DNA of 64,000 bases from Streptomyces actuosus (GTDB taxonomy: Bacteria; Actinomycetota; Actinomycetes; Streptomycetales; Streptomycetaceae), in contig NZ_JAFFZS010000001.1 of assembly GCF_016921115.1 (NCBI RefSeq), positions 124,001 to 188,000 on the forward strand. Reading direction: 5' to 3'. The position numbers were made by a program, and so were the translations under genes. Below, piece after piece: positions 41,494 through 49,687 of the stretch; the first letter of the stretch is position 1, and each line of letters opens with the position of its first letter. Below the pieces are notes generated by a model. It saw only the letters and a program-made list of their open reading frames with translations, did no database searches and was not told the origin of the DNA.

Positions 41494-43668
41494 TCAGCGG
41501 CTGCGTCCGCCGGTTCGGTGACCGCCGTGGCCGTAACCACCCGACCCGGTGGTGCGGCCGGAGTCCGGACAGGCGTAGGCCCGTTCGGTACAGGTTCCGG
41601 CGGCCGGGGAGCCGGTCGGCTGCGGGGGTGCAGTCCGGACCGCGGAGCGGGAGGGCCTCGGGTCAGGCGTCCTCGCGGGTGCGGGGGACCCGGCGAACGG
41701 GCCGGCCGAGTCGGAGGCGGCGTCCCAGTTGACGACCTTCATCTGCGGGTCGGGGGCGGAGGCGTCGATCACCCAGCGCTGGGCGGTGTCCTGCACGCGC
41801 AGTTTCAGGACCAGGGCGCCGGAGCCGTCGGTGGCGGCGGGGGCCAGGGCGAGGTCCTGCTTCCCCCGGGGTACGAGATTGCCCTGGACGGTGAAGTCGT
41901 AGCGGATGTCCGTGCCGCCGGGCCGGGTGGCGTCGACGCACGGCGCCAGGCGCACCGAATAGCCGAGGTGGGAGTCGAGGCAGAGGTCGGGCGCGGCGAC
42001 ATTGCGCAGCAGCCCGTCCGGCTCGTACGACCATCGCTGCGCCGCCGCCGCGGAGCAGACGGCGAGACGGGTCTCGGCTCCCTGAACGGCCTTGCCCCCG
42101 GCGACATCGACGCACAGCCCGGAGCCGAGGGTGTGCAGTTGCCCGGTGAGCGTCTCGTCACCCGGCTCGCGGGCGCCGATCCGCGAGGGGCCCGTGGACG
42201 CTCCGCCCGTGCCCGGGGTCGCGGCGGGGGTTCCGGCCGCGGTGCCGTCGCCGTCGTCGTCCGGGCCGGTCGCCCACAACGCCAGCGGCAGGACGATCAG
42301 GCCGGTCACGGTCAGCACGGCCAGCGCCAGATTGCGCCGCCGCACCGCCCGCGCCCGGTGCATCGCCCTGCGGGCCGCGGCGCGGGAGCCGCCCGGCCCG
42401 GTCTCCGGGCCGCGCGTGGCGGCCTGCCGCGTCCCTCGCGGGGACCGGGCCCCCGAGACGCGGGTCGCGGCGGACCGGCCGCGCCCGGCCCTGCGGAGCG
42501 AGGCCGCGAGGGCGGCCCCGGAGCGCGAGTGTGCCCCGGGGGCGGCTGACTCGGCAGGGGGCGGAAGCGGCCCGGGATCCATGGGGACCGCTTGCCCGGT
42601 ACCGGCCGCCGAGGTGCCGTCGGTCCGGACACCGCCCGGGCGGTCGTGGCCGGCGACGACTCCGAGCCCCCGCGGACCACCGGCCGGGCGCGCGTGCCCG
42701 GCGTCGTCAGGGTCGCCGGGGGCGGGGGCGTCACCGGCGGAGGGTTCGGCCACCCCGGCGGCTCGGAGCAGGTCTCCCGCGGCGGCCGTACCCGGCTGCG
42801 GTGCCTGCCCGTCCGGGTCACCGGCCGCGTTCGCCGCCCTGGCCTCGACATAGTCGCGGGCCGCCCAGCCGAGGACGGCCTCCGCCAGGGTGAAGCCCAG
42901 ATCGCCGCCGAACTGGGCGAGTTGGTCGGCGGTGTAGCGGCAGTGGCGGCAGCGGTCGAGGTGGCGGCGCAGGTCGGGGTCGGTCACCGTGCGGCTGCGG
43001 CGGTAGGAGGCGTCGAGGAGACGCAGGTAGTGCCGGCACTCCTCACCCGGTGCCGACTCCCGGTGGACCTGGAGCACTTCGGCGCGCAGGCGCTCCAGCG
43101 CGCGGCGCACCTCGACGGCGACGTCCTCCTCCTCCAGGCCCAGCAGCACGGCCGGCACCGTCGGCGGCTCGGCCTCGACCTCGGTGTGCCACAGGACGCA
43201 GCGGGCGGTCTGCGGCAGCCGCAGGAAGGCGCGGGAGAGGGTACGGCGGTGGGGCGGCGGCAGCAGGCGGGCGGCGGCGCGTTCCACGGAGTGGTCGGGT
43301 GTGCGCAGTGCGGGGTGGAGGAGTTCGCGGCGGCCGTCGGTGTCCCATTCGGCTGCGATACGGCGCACGGTGACCAGCAGGTGGGGCCGCCAGGCGGAAC
43401 TGGGCCCGTCCTGCCGCAGGGCCTCCCCGAACAGCCGGGTGAAGGCGGCGGTGGTGAGCATGCCCGCGGCCCGGCCGTCCTCGGTGCACAGCCGGGCGTA
43501 GGCGAAGGCGGCGGCCCAGTGCCGATCGAGGAGTTCACCGACGGGATGGAGGGCGGGCGTGGCACCGGTCCACTGCTTCAGCCGTGCGCTCAACTGGGCG
43601 TCGGTCTCCTCGCCCGGGTCGGCGAAGGGCCCGGGCGTCGGGGAATTCGACGGGCCGGCGGTGTTCAC
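41494..43668 (-). CDS. Sigma-like/zinc-motif/TM/ricin-lectin fusion protein (paralogue B)
   Basis: Longer relative (724 residues) of the 35245-36783 protein. Residues 46-108 match sigma region 2 (LLDRHWAAAFAYARLCTE, WRPHLLVTVRRIAAEW) and 144-200 sigma region 4 (SRAFLRLPQTARCVLWHTEV, LLGLEEEDVAVEVRRALERL). Zinc motif H236-x3-C240-x2-C243 plus Cys211 is conserved with paralogue A. A Pro/Gly/Ala-rich linker of about 160 residues precedes a single TM (about 446-466), then a ricin beta-trefoil (LCVDVAGGKAVQGAE, CSAAAAQRWSYEPDG, CLDSHLGYS) and a disordered Pro/Gly/Cys-containing tail. The GTG at 43668 has GGAGG about 9 bases upstream. Confidence 0.8.
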   Translation of the reverse strand: MNTAGPSNSPTPGPFADPGEETDAQLSARLKQWTGATPALHPVGELLDRHWAAAFAYARLCTEDGRAAGMLTTAAFTRLFGEALRQDGPSSAWRPHLLVTVRRIAAEWDTDGRRELLHPALRTPDHSVERAAARLLPPPHRRTLSRAFLRLPQTARCVLWHTEVEAEPPTVPAVLLGLEEEDVAVEVRRALERLRAEVLQVHRESAPGEECRHYLRLLDASYRRSRTVTDPDLRRHLDRCRHCRYTADQLAQFGGDLGFTLAEAVLGWAARDYVEARAANAAGDPDGQAPQPGTAAAGDLLRAAGVAEPSAGDAPAPGDPDDAGHARPAGGPRGLGVVAGHDRPGGVRTDGTSAAGTGQAVPMDPGPLPPPAESAAPGAHSRSGAALAASLRRAGRGRSAATRVSGARSPRGTRQAATRGPETGPGGSRAAARRAMHRARAVRRRNLALAVLTVTGLIVLPLALWATGPDDDGDGTAAGTPAATPGTGGASTGPSRIGAREPGDETLTGQLHTLGSGLCVDVAGGKAVQGAETRLAVCSAAAAQRWSYEPDGLLRNVAAPDLCLDSHLGYSVRLAPCVDATRPGGTDIRYDFTVQGNLVPRGKQDLALAPAATDGSGALVLKLRVQDTAQRWVIDASAPDPQMKVVNWDAASDSAGPFAGSPAPARTPDPRPSRSAVRTAPPQPTGSPAAGTCTERAYACPDSGRTTGSGGYGHGGHRTGGRSR

Positions 43669-44131
43669 GGCTGTATTCCTCCGAGGGCATGCGGCACGAA
43701 GTCCGTACCAAGGGGTTTCGCGATCCTGTCGACGACGGCACCGCACGGGATTCGGCATCTCGGCCGTCCGCCTGAGGCTGCTCTCGTGAAGCGTGGGGGG
43801 GGGTGGACGGGAGCGGCCTCGCACTCGCGGGACAGGTACATCGTTGTCTGCGCGCCGACAGCGGACACCTTCGCACAGGCCGGTGACGGGGAACAAGGGA
43901 TCTTGCGGAATTGCACATTGTGCGACCTCCCGCGCAATTCGACAGTTCGTCAATGGCGCATTGCGGCACGGAATGCACGGGTGCGGTGCCCCACTGTCGG
44001 CCGGGTCCCGGGCCGGGCCGCCCCGGACCCGCGGGGCGGGCGGCACCGGGGCCGGCCGGTGGTCCACCACACCTCGCCGGCCGGCCCCGCGGGTTGCGGC
44101 AGGCGCCGCGCGGGAGGGAGTGGAGCCGGTC
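43669..44131. other. Gap upstream of paralogue B with an AT-richer promoter region
   Basis: About 460 bases. A run of about nine G lies near 43795-43803. Between 43890 and 43980 the sequence is AT-richer (TTGCGGAATTGCACATTGTG, then AATTCGACAGTTCGTCAATG) and must hold the promoter of the fusion gene. No gene is supported. Confidence 0.4.
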
Positions 44132-45100
44132 TCAGTGTCCGGAGACCGGGTGCGGGGTGTACGGCTCCTGCAGCGACTCGATCTCCTCGTCGCCGAGCGG
44201 CAGTTCGGCGGCCGCGACCGCGTCCTCGATGTGCCGGGGCTTGGACGCGCCGATGATCGGTGCGGTCACCGTGGGCTGGTGCAGGAGCCAGGCGAGGGCG
44301 ACCTGGGCGCGCGGGACACCCCGTTCCCGCGCGATCCCGGTGACCGCCTCGACGACCGCGCGGTCGCTGTCCGGATAGAGGGTGCTGCCGAAGGTGTCGG
44401 TGGCGCTGCGCCCGGTGGTCGTTCCCCAGTCCCGGGTGAGACGGCCGCGCGCCAGCGGGCTCCAGGGCAGGACGCCGACGCCCCGGTCCGCGCAGAGCGG
44501 CAGCATCTCCCGTTCCTCCTCGCGGTAGAGGAGGTTGTAGTGGTTCTGCATGGAGACGAAGGTCGTCCAGCCGTGCCGCTCGGCCGTGTACTGCATCTTG
44601 GAGAACTGCCAGGCGTACATCGAACTCGCCCCGATATAGCGCACCTTGCCCGCCTTGACCAGGTCGTGCAGGGCTTCCATGGTCTCCTCGACGGGAGTGT
44701 CCGGGTCGTACCGGTGGATCTGGTAGAGGTCGACGTGGTCGGTGCCCAGGCGGGTGAGGCTGTGGTCGATCTCGGTCATGATCGCCTTGCGGGACAGGCC
44801 GCCGCCGTTGGGACCGGGCCTCATCCGGCCGTGCACCTTGGTGGCCAGCACGATCTCGTCCCGGTCGGCGAAGTCGCGCAGGGCCCGGCCGACGATCTCC
44901 TCGCTGGTGCCGTCGGAGTAGACGTTGGCGGTGTCGAAGAAGGTGATGCCGGCCTCAAGGGCCTGCCGGATCAGCGGCCGCGCGGCGTCCTCGTCGAGGG
45001 TCCACTCGTGGGCGCCCCGGTCGGGCAGGCCGTAGGTCATGCAGCCCAGACAGATCCGCGACACGTCCAGGCCGGTCGAACCGAGCTTCACGTACTGCAT
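44132..45100 (-). CDS. Aldo/keto reductase
   Basis: NADPH-dependent carbonyl reductase of 322 residues. The TIM-barrel family features are clear: FFDTANVYSDGTSEEIVGRAL with the catalytic Asp and Tyr, the Lys in VLATKVHG, the His in YQIHRYDPDTP, and the C-terminal cofactor region PWSPLARGRL and IIGASKPRHIEDAV. It belongs to the group of alcohol/aryl-aldehyde reductases (AKR family 11/12-like). Start ATG 45100. It is divergent from the disrupted AraC-type regulator 270 bases away, a frequent arrangement for such reductases. Confidence 0.9.
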   Translation of the reverse strand: MQYVKLGSTGLDVSRICLGCMTYGLPDRGAHEWTLDEDAARPLIRQALEAGITFFDTANVYSDGTSEEIVGRALRDFADRDEIVLATKVHGRMRPGPNGGGLSRKAIMTEIDHSLTRLGTDHVDLYQIHRYDPDTPVEETMEALHDLVKAGKVRYIGASSMYAWQFSKMQYTAERHGWTTFVSMQNHYNLLYREEEREMLPLCADRGVGVLPWSPLARGRLTRDWGTTTGRSATDTFGSTLYPDSDRAVVEAVTGIARERGVPRAQVALAWLLHQPTVTAPIIGASKPRHIEDAVAAAELPLGDEEIESLQEPYTPHPVSGH

Positions 45101-45369
45101 CGTTGCTGCTCCTGCCGTTGTCGGTTGCTGGGGAGCCTATGTGGCGGGGCGTGCTCGAAGCTGCGGCGGTGGTCGGCGCGGGGCGCCGGGAGGCCGCGCC
45201 GTTGCCCGGCGGTGGGGTGGGAGCCCGCGCCGTCCGTCCGGGGGCGGGCGGCAGGAACGGGAGCGCTCCGCGCCGGTGCGACTTTGCCTCTCGGGGAGCG
45301 GGCGTTGGCGTCGAAGGCGGGCCCGGTCACCCTCGTGTCCGTGCCGGCCGGGCCGTGAGGGGGGTTTCC

Positions 45370-46524
45370 ATGCCGGCCGGCGGTGACGTGATGACCTCGC
45401 TGGTGTTCGACAGCGACGACCTGGAGGCGACGGAGGACTTCCTGTGCCGGGCCTACGCCCGCATGACGATCGGCAGCAGCGGGCCACGGGGCGGCAGGCT
45501 GCGCATCCGCCGCGACATCATGCCGTCGGTCAGCGTCGACGAGGTCGACCTGGGCTTCGACATGAGCTACGCGGTGACACCCCTGGGGAGGATCTGCCTG
45601 TGCATGGTGCACGAGGGAACGATCCGGGACCACGTCTTCCCGGGGGTGCGGGACGACTTCGGCCCCGGTGACATGGTCCTGTTCGCTCCCCCGGACCTGC
45701 CGTACGCGGGCCGGGTCCGCACCGCCCGCTACAACATCACCATGCTGGACCCGGGCCTGCTGGACCAGGTCGCCGTCACCGGTCCGGCCCGCTCCCCGGA
45801 GCCCGTGCGGTCGACCGGCCACCGGCCGCACTCGCCGGCGGCGGCCCACCGGCTGCGGAGCGCCATCGTGCGTCTGCGCGACCACGTCCTCGCCGATCCG
45901 GCGACCGCCGACGAGTCCGCTGGTCCTGTCGACCGGAGGCCAGCTCCTCGCGGCGAGCGTGCTGGCCGCCTTCCCGAACACCGCGCACACCGATCCGACG
46001 GCGCAGGACCGGAGCGACGCACACCCGGTGACCCTGCGGCGGGCCGTCGCCCCCATCGAGGACCACGCCGACCAGCCGCTCACCGTCGCCGACATCGCCG
46101 ACGCGGCCCACGTCACCGTCCGGGCCCTGCAGTACGCGTTCCGCCGGCACCCGGGTGCGACCCTGCTGGCCCACCTGCTCGGTGTGCGGCTCGCGCACGC
46201 GCACCAGGAGCTGCGGGCCGCCGGCCCCGGAGCGGCGCCACGGTCTCCGGGATCGCCGCACGCTGGGGCTTCCCCCATGCCGGCCGCTTCGCGGCGCTGT
46301 ACCGCGAGGCCTACGGCACCAGCCCGTCTGCCGGACATCGTCCTTCTGCCCCGGCGGGTGGGCCGGAGTGGCACCGGAAACGAACACCGGCGCCTCCGGC
46401 GATCCGGAATGCGAAACGAACGCCCGGCGACCCGGCCGGGGCGCGCGGACGGGCGGACGCCGGCCACATGGCGGCGCTGGGATTCCGGACGATCGCGGCG
46501 GCCGACACCCACCGGCGTTCCTGA
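45370..46524 (+). pseudogene. AraC-family regulator broken by two compensating frameshifts
   Basis: The N-terminal sensing domain (LVFDSDDLEATEDFLCRAYA, then FGPGDMVLFAPPDLPYAG) is read from ATG 45370, which has GAGGGGGG 5 bases upstream. Near 45918-45921 a base seems inserted, and homology (PLVLSTGGQLLAASVLAAFP, then the HTH1 DIADAAHVTVRALQYAFRRH) continues in another frame. Near 46221-46232 a second shift returns to the first frame, which holds HTH2 (GATVSGIAARWGFPHAGRFA, then ALYREAYGTSP). The C-terminal 55 codons after that look abnormal for the family. The regulator is probably non-functional unless the shifts are sequence errors. Confidence 0.78.
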
Positions 46525-46625
46525 CCACGCAGAAGGAATTCGACCTGCGTACGCGTACTTCAGCGCCCCGCTGTCGCACATGCCCCGGAGTCGAACACCC
46601 GAATGATGCGGAAAACCCAGAAAAA

Positions 46626-46648
46626 GGGGCCCGGCGCAGCCGGGCCCC
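46626..46648 (-). terminator. Textbook intrinsic terminator of the cold-shock gene
   Basis: GGGGCCCGGC (46626-46635) and GCCGGGCCCC (46639-46648) form a 10-bp stem with a 3-base loop, followed on the minus strand by TTTTT (complement of 46621-46625). It lies 68 bases beyond the stop codon of the minus-strand cold-shock gene. Among the best rho-independent terminators in the window. Confidence 0.92.
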
Positions 46649-46715
46649 TCTTCACGCGACGGGATCGAGTCCGAGGCTGTCGGATGCCTCGCGTGTCCGC
46701 GTACTGACGTTCGGG

Positions 46716-46919
46716 TCAGCCGCGGACGATGTTCTCGGCCTGGGGGCCCTTCTGGCCCTGGGTGACGTCGAACGTGACGTGCTCACCCTCGACCAGCTCG
46801 CGGTATCCCCCGCCGGAGATGTTGGAGTAGTGGGCGAAGACGTCAGGGCCGCCGCCCTCCTGCTCGATGAAGCCGAAGCCCTTTTCGGAGTTGAACCACT
46901 TCACGGTGCCGCTGGCCAT
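46716..46919 (-). CDS. Cold-shock domain protein (CspA family)
   Basis: Single-stranded nucleic acid binding protein of 67 residues. The start [20 protein letters not shown] contains RNP1 (KGFGFI), and DVFAHYSNI is RNP2; [18 protein letters not shown] closes the OB barrel. These proteins act as RNA chaperones and are highly expressed. The ATG at 46919 matches the family start exactly; longer starts are not needed. It ends with a strong terminator at 46626-46648. A long AT-richer leader (46920 to about 47010) precedes it, typical for this family. Confidence 0.96.
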   Translation of the reverse strand: MASGTVKWFNSEKGFGFIEQEGGGPDVFAHYSNISGGGYRELVEGEHVTFDVTQGQKGPQAENIVRG

Positions 46920-47389
46920 ACTGCATGTCCTTCGAATAACGCCGGGGCTCCCCCGGCTGCTCTGTGGCACGTACCCGTCCGTCACCGGAGAGCACTCGGA
47001 TCCTGTTCTACCCCACCCGTGACAAAATCAAGCACCGACGGCGTCCATGTCTCGGCCGACACGGCACCCAGGGCGATGCCGGGCGCCGAAAAGCCGCGCG
47101 CCGTGCCCGCGACCTGCGGGGCCTTCGCCACTGCCTGGTCGTCGTGATGCCGCCTCGCGAAGCCGGACCAGCTCGTCGCGCTCGGTACGGGTCGGCGCAC
47201 CCCCGGCCCCACGCCCCGGTCGCCCTGCTTCGCGGAGTGCCCCCGGCCCATGGGACCTCCGGTCCTTGTGAACGGCTGTCTTGGTCGACTGCCGGTTCTA
47301 CCGGGGCCCCGCTCTTCGTGTCCAGCCGAACACCCACCTACAAGCCCCTGGACAACCCCGCACGACCCGCCGACTTCACAGCAGCGGCA
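46920..47389. other. Cold-shock gene leader and promoter region; no gene
   Basis: On the minus strand, TTGATT (47031-47026) and TAGAAC (47010-47005) are spaced 15 bases apart and could be the promoter, giving an untranslated leader of about 80-85 bases. The rest, up to the flavoprotein gene end at 47390, contains frames on both strands with no start or motif I can support. Confidence 0.4.
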
Positions 47390-47932
47390 CTAGCCCGGCG
47401 CGACCAGGTCCAAGGCCCTTTCCCAGCCGAACCGCGGCCGGACGCCCCGCTCGTCGGGCTCGCCGGAGTAGCGGTCCCCGAAGCGGACGCCCATCGCGCG
47501 CAGCCGGGCCAGGCTCTCGCGGTAGGCGGGGTGGCCGGCGAGGGCGTCGGCCACGCACGGCAGGACGGCGACGGGGACCCCGAGACCGCAGGCCTCGCAC
47601 AGCGTCGCCACGGCCAGGGTGTCGGCCAGGCCCTGAGCCCACTTGTTGACGGTGTTGAAGGTGGCGGGGGCCACCACGACGGCGTCGGGGGGCGGGAAGG
47701 GCCGCGGGGCACCGGGGCGGCGCCAGGCCGAGCGGACGGGGCGACCGGTGAGCGCCTCGGCCTCGGCGGCGTCGAAGAAGCCCTCCATGGCGGTGGGGGT
47801 GGCGAGGACGCCGGCCTCCCAGCCGCGTTCGTGCGCGGCGGTGATCAGCCCGCCGACACCGTCGGCGGCGCCGGCCGCGCAGACGACGACGTAGAGGAAG
47901 GGTCTCCCGGCGCGTTCGGTCCGTTCGGTCAT
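47390..47932 (-). CDS. Flavoprotein of the phosphopantothenoylcysteine decarboxylase-like fold
   Basis: Protein of 180 residues with a Rossmann-like flavoprotein domain: FLYVVVCAAGAADGVGGLIT at the N-terminus, VLATPTAMEGFF, then PDAVVVAPATFNTVNKWAQGLADTLA (the conserved PATANT-like motif, here PATFNT) and VPVAVLPCVADALAGHP. Members bind FMN and include PPC decarboxylase-like and EpiD-like enzymes. Without the exact substrate residues, function cannot be fixed. Start ATG 47932; GTG 47941 is an alternative. It ends 10 bases before the DUF1348 gene region upstream on the same strand and may be co-transcribed with it. Confidence 0.75.
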   Translation of the reverse strand: MTERTERAGRPFLYVVVCAAGAADGVGGLITAAHERGWEAGVLATPTAMEGFFDAAEAEALTGRPVRSAWRRPGAPRPFPPPDAVVVAPATFNTVNKWAQGLADTLAVATLCEACGLGVPVAVLPCVADALAGHPAYRESLARLRAMGVRFGDRYSGEPDERGVRPRFGWERALDLVAPG

Positions 47933-47942
47933 CCGCCGCACT

Positions 47943-48401
47943 CTACTGAAGCGGGAGCAGGCGGCCCCGCTCGATGTCGGGCCGCGGTCCGTGGATGCGG
48001 CGCTCGGACACCTCGATGGGCACGTCGTCGATGCCGGCCTCGCGGCGGGTCATCAGTCCCTGCGCGTCGAACTCCCGCAGTTCGTTGCCGTAGGCGCGCC
48101 ACCACCGGCCGTCCGCGTCGCGGCACTCGTACTGGAAGCGGACCGCGATGCGGTTGCCGTCGAAGGCCCACAGGTCCTTGCGCAGGGCGTACTCGCGCTC
48201 GCGCGCCCACTTCGCGGTCAGGAAGGCGACGATCTCGTCGCGGCCGGTGAGGAAGGTGTCGCGGTTGCGCCAGACCGAGTCCTCGGAGTAGGCGAGCGCG
48301 ACCCGCCGCGGGTCGCGGGTGTTCCAGGCGTCCTCGGCGGCCTGGACCTTCTGCGCGGCGGTCGTGCGGGTGTACGGGGGCAGGGGAGGGCGGTCGGCCG
48401 T
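47943..48401 (-). CDS. DUF1348 (NTF2-like) protein with apparent ACG start codon
   Basis: Protein of 152 residues of the DUF1348 group: [20 protein letters not shown], then [40 protein letters not shown] and RRIHGPRP near the end. No ATG, GTG or TTG exists in frame between the conserved start and a point far upstream inside the tetR gene. The first sensible codon is ACG at 48401, six bases after CAGGAG on the minus strand, exactly where homologous proteins start. It may use ACG at low efficiency, or be a start-codon mutant. The promoter region is shared with the divergent TetR and carries twin operators. Confidence 0.72.
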   Translation of the reverse strand, partial: TADRPPLPPYTRTTAAQKVQAAEDAWNTRDPRRVALAYSEDSVWRNRDTFLTGRDEIVAFLTAKWAREREYALRKDLWAFDGNRIAVRFQYECRDADGRWWRAYGNELREFDAQGLMTRREAGIDDVPIEVSERRIHGPRPDIERGRLLPLQ

Positions 48402-48455
48402 GAGGTGCTCCTGACGGGAACGGGGGACGGGACGGTCGGGCGGGGCGGTTGGAGC

Positions 48456-48508
48456 GGAGAACGGTCGTTCTCCATCTGGTCGCTCAACTAGGAGAACGTT
48501 CGTTCTCA
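48456..48508. promoter_or_regulatory. Two near-identical palindromic operators in the divergent promoter
   Basis: GGAGAACGGTCGTTCTCC at 48456-48473 and GGAGAACGTTCGTTCTCA at 48491-48508 differ at only two positions. Each is an inverted repeat with 8-bp (or 7-bp) arms and a 2-base centre, and they are 35 bases apart. They sit between the DUF1348 start (48401) and the tetR start (48528), so the TetR protein probably represses both genes. Confidence 0.8.
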
Positions 48509-48527
48509 GGTCAAGGGAGTGTGGTCC

Positions 48528-49082
48528 ATGGACGGCGCGGACGCCCGCGAGCGGGCGCTGGACGCCGCCGAGCGGCTGTTCTACGCGCGCGGGGTGAAAT
48601 CGGTCGACATGGACGACATCCGCGCCGCCTCGGGGGTCTCGCTCAAGCGGCTCTATCAGGTGTTCCCGGCGAAGGAGCGACTCGTGGAGGCGTGTCTGGA
48701 GCGACGCGACGTGCAATGGCGGGCCAGGCTCGCCGCGTACGTGGACGGTCGCACGGAGCCGCAGGAGCGCGTCCTGGCGGTCTACGACTGGCTGCGGGAG
48801 TGGTTCGGGGAGGACGGTTTCCGCGGGTGCGCGTGGATCAATGCCTACGGCGAGCTGGGCGCGACGTCGGAGGCCGTGGCGGCGCAGGTGCGGGCGCACA
48901 AGGAGGCCTTCCGCGGATACCTCGGCGCCCTGGTGGCGGATGCCGGGCTGCCCGCCGCGCTGACCGGGCCGCTGTTCCTGCTCGCCGAGGGCGCCATGGT
49001 GAGGGCGGGCGTCACGGGCAGCACGGACCCCGCGGCGGAGGCGCGGGAGGCCGCACGGGTGCTGCTGAGCCGGAGCCGCTGA
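48528..49082 (+). CDS. TetR family transcriptional regulator
   Basis: Repressor of 184 residues. The helix-turn-helix lies at about 12-50 ([40 protein letters not shown]). The helical ligand domain includes [20 protein letters not shown], typical of a branch of small regulators controlling neighbouring oxidoreductases or NTF2-like proteins. The ATG at 48528 has GGGAG 8 bases upstream. It is divergent from the DUF1348 gene, and two operator palindromes occupy the gap. Confidence 0.9.
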   Translation: MDGADARERALDAAERLFYARGVKSVDMDDIRAASGVSLKRLYQVFPAKERLVEACLERRDVQWRARLAAYVDGRTEPQERVLAVYDWLREWFGEDGFRGCAWINAYGELGATSEAVAAQVRAHKEAFRGYLGALVADAGLPAALTGPLFLLAEGAMVRAGVTGSTDPAAEAREAARVLLSRSR

Positions 49083-49459
49083 GGTCGCGCGGGCGTGTCA
49101 CGCACCCGTAGGCCCTGCGATGCCCCGCGGTGCGTTGCCACCGCGCCCGGCCTGCGCGGAGAGCGCCGGCTCGGCCCGTGGGGCGGCGGGTCGGCGGTGC
49201 TGGGCGGCGGGCCCGGGCGACGCCGGCGCCCCGTCGCCCCGCCCTGTTCGCGAGGGACGCCGGGCATCCCCGCGGCAGGCCTCGGCCGCGCATGGGGCCG
49301 GCCGCGGGACGTGGCCGCGCCCGCCCGGTTCCGCGAGGAGGGCTCCGGTCGGGCGCCGCGGGGCCCGCGCGGACGGCGACCGCGACCGTCCCGGGGCGGT
49401 GGCCCCGCTTCCCGGAACGGCCGTGGGCGCCGCACCTCGGGGTGCGCGAGACGAGGCCG
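49083..49459. other. Gap between tetR and the ferredoxin gene
   Basis: About 380 bases, GC-rich, with no supported gene; frames on both strands are Arg/Pro/Gly-rich. No convincing terminator or repeat was found. Confidence 0.35.
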
Positions 49460-49675
49460 TCAACCTCCTTGCCGGGACAGGGTGATGGCCCCGACCGGGC
49501 AGGCGCGGACGGCCTCCCCCACCATCGCGTCGCCGTGGCCGCCGTCCTCCCGGCCCGGCCGCAGCGTGCTGTACCCGTCGTCGTCCTGGGTGAAGACGGC
49601 CGGAGCGGTCAGGGCGCACTGGCCCGCCCCGATGCAGACGTCCCGGTCGATGTCGATGCGTGTGCCGGTGTGCAT
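49460..49675 (-). CDS. [3Fe-4S] ferredoxin, P450 partner
   Basis: Small ferredoxin of 71 residues. Cluster-binding Cys are in CIGAGQC (two Cys, with Ala/Gly in place of the usual third) and CPVGAI near the C-terminus, the pattern of [3Fe-4S] ferredoxins that feed Streptomyces P450s. It lies 12 bases downstream of the P450 gene on the same strand, so the two form an operon. It should receive electrons from a ferredoxin reductase and pass them to the P450 haem. ATG start. Confidence 0.9.
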   Translation of the reverse strand: MHTGTRIDIDRDVCIGAGQCALTAPAVFTQDDDGYSTLRPGREDGGHGDAMVGEAVRACPVGAITLSRQGG

Positions 49676-49687
49676 GCGCGGAACCTC

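Noticed and set aside
43795..43803. Run of about nine G and similar poly-C runs (near 30387 and 62075)
   Set aside because: They lie in gaps, not in coding sequence, so a phase-variable gene cannot be claimed; sequencing error is also possible.
46982..47251. Minus-strand 89-residue frame upstream of the cold-shock gene
   Set aside because: It has no ribosome binding site or domain, and the cold-shock gene's leader and promoter occupy its 3' part.
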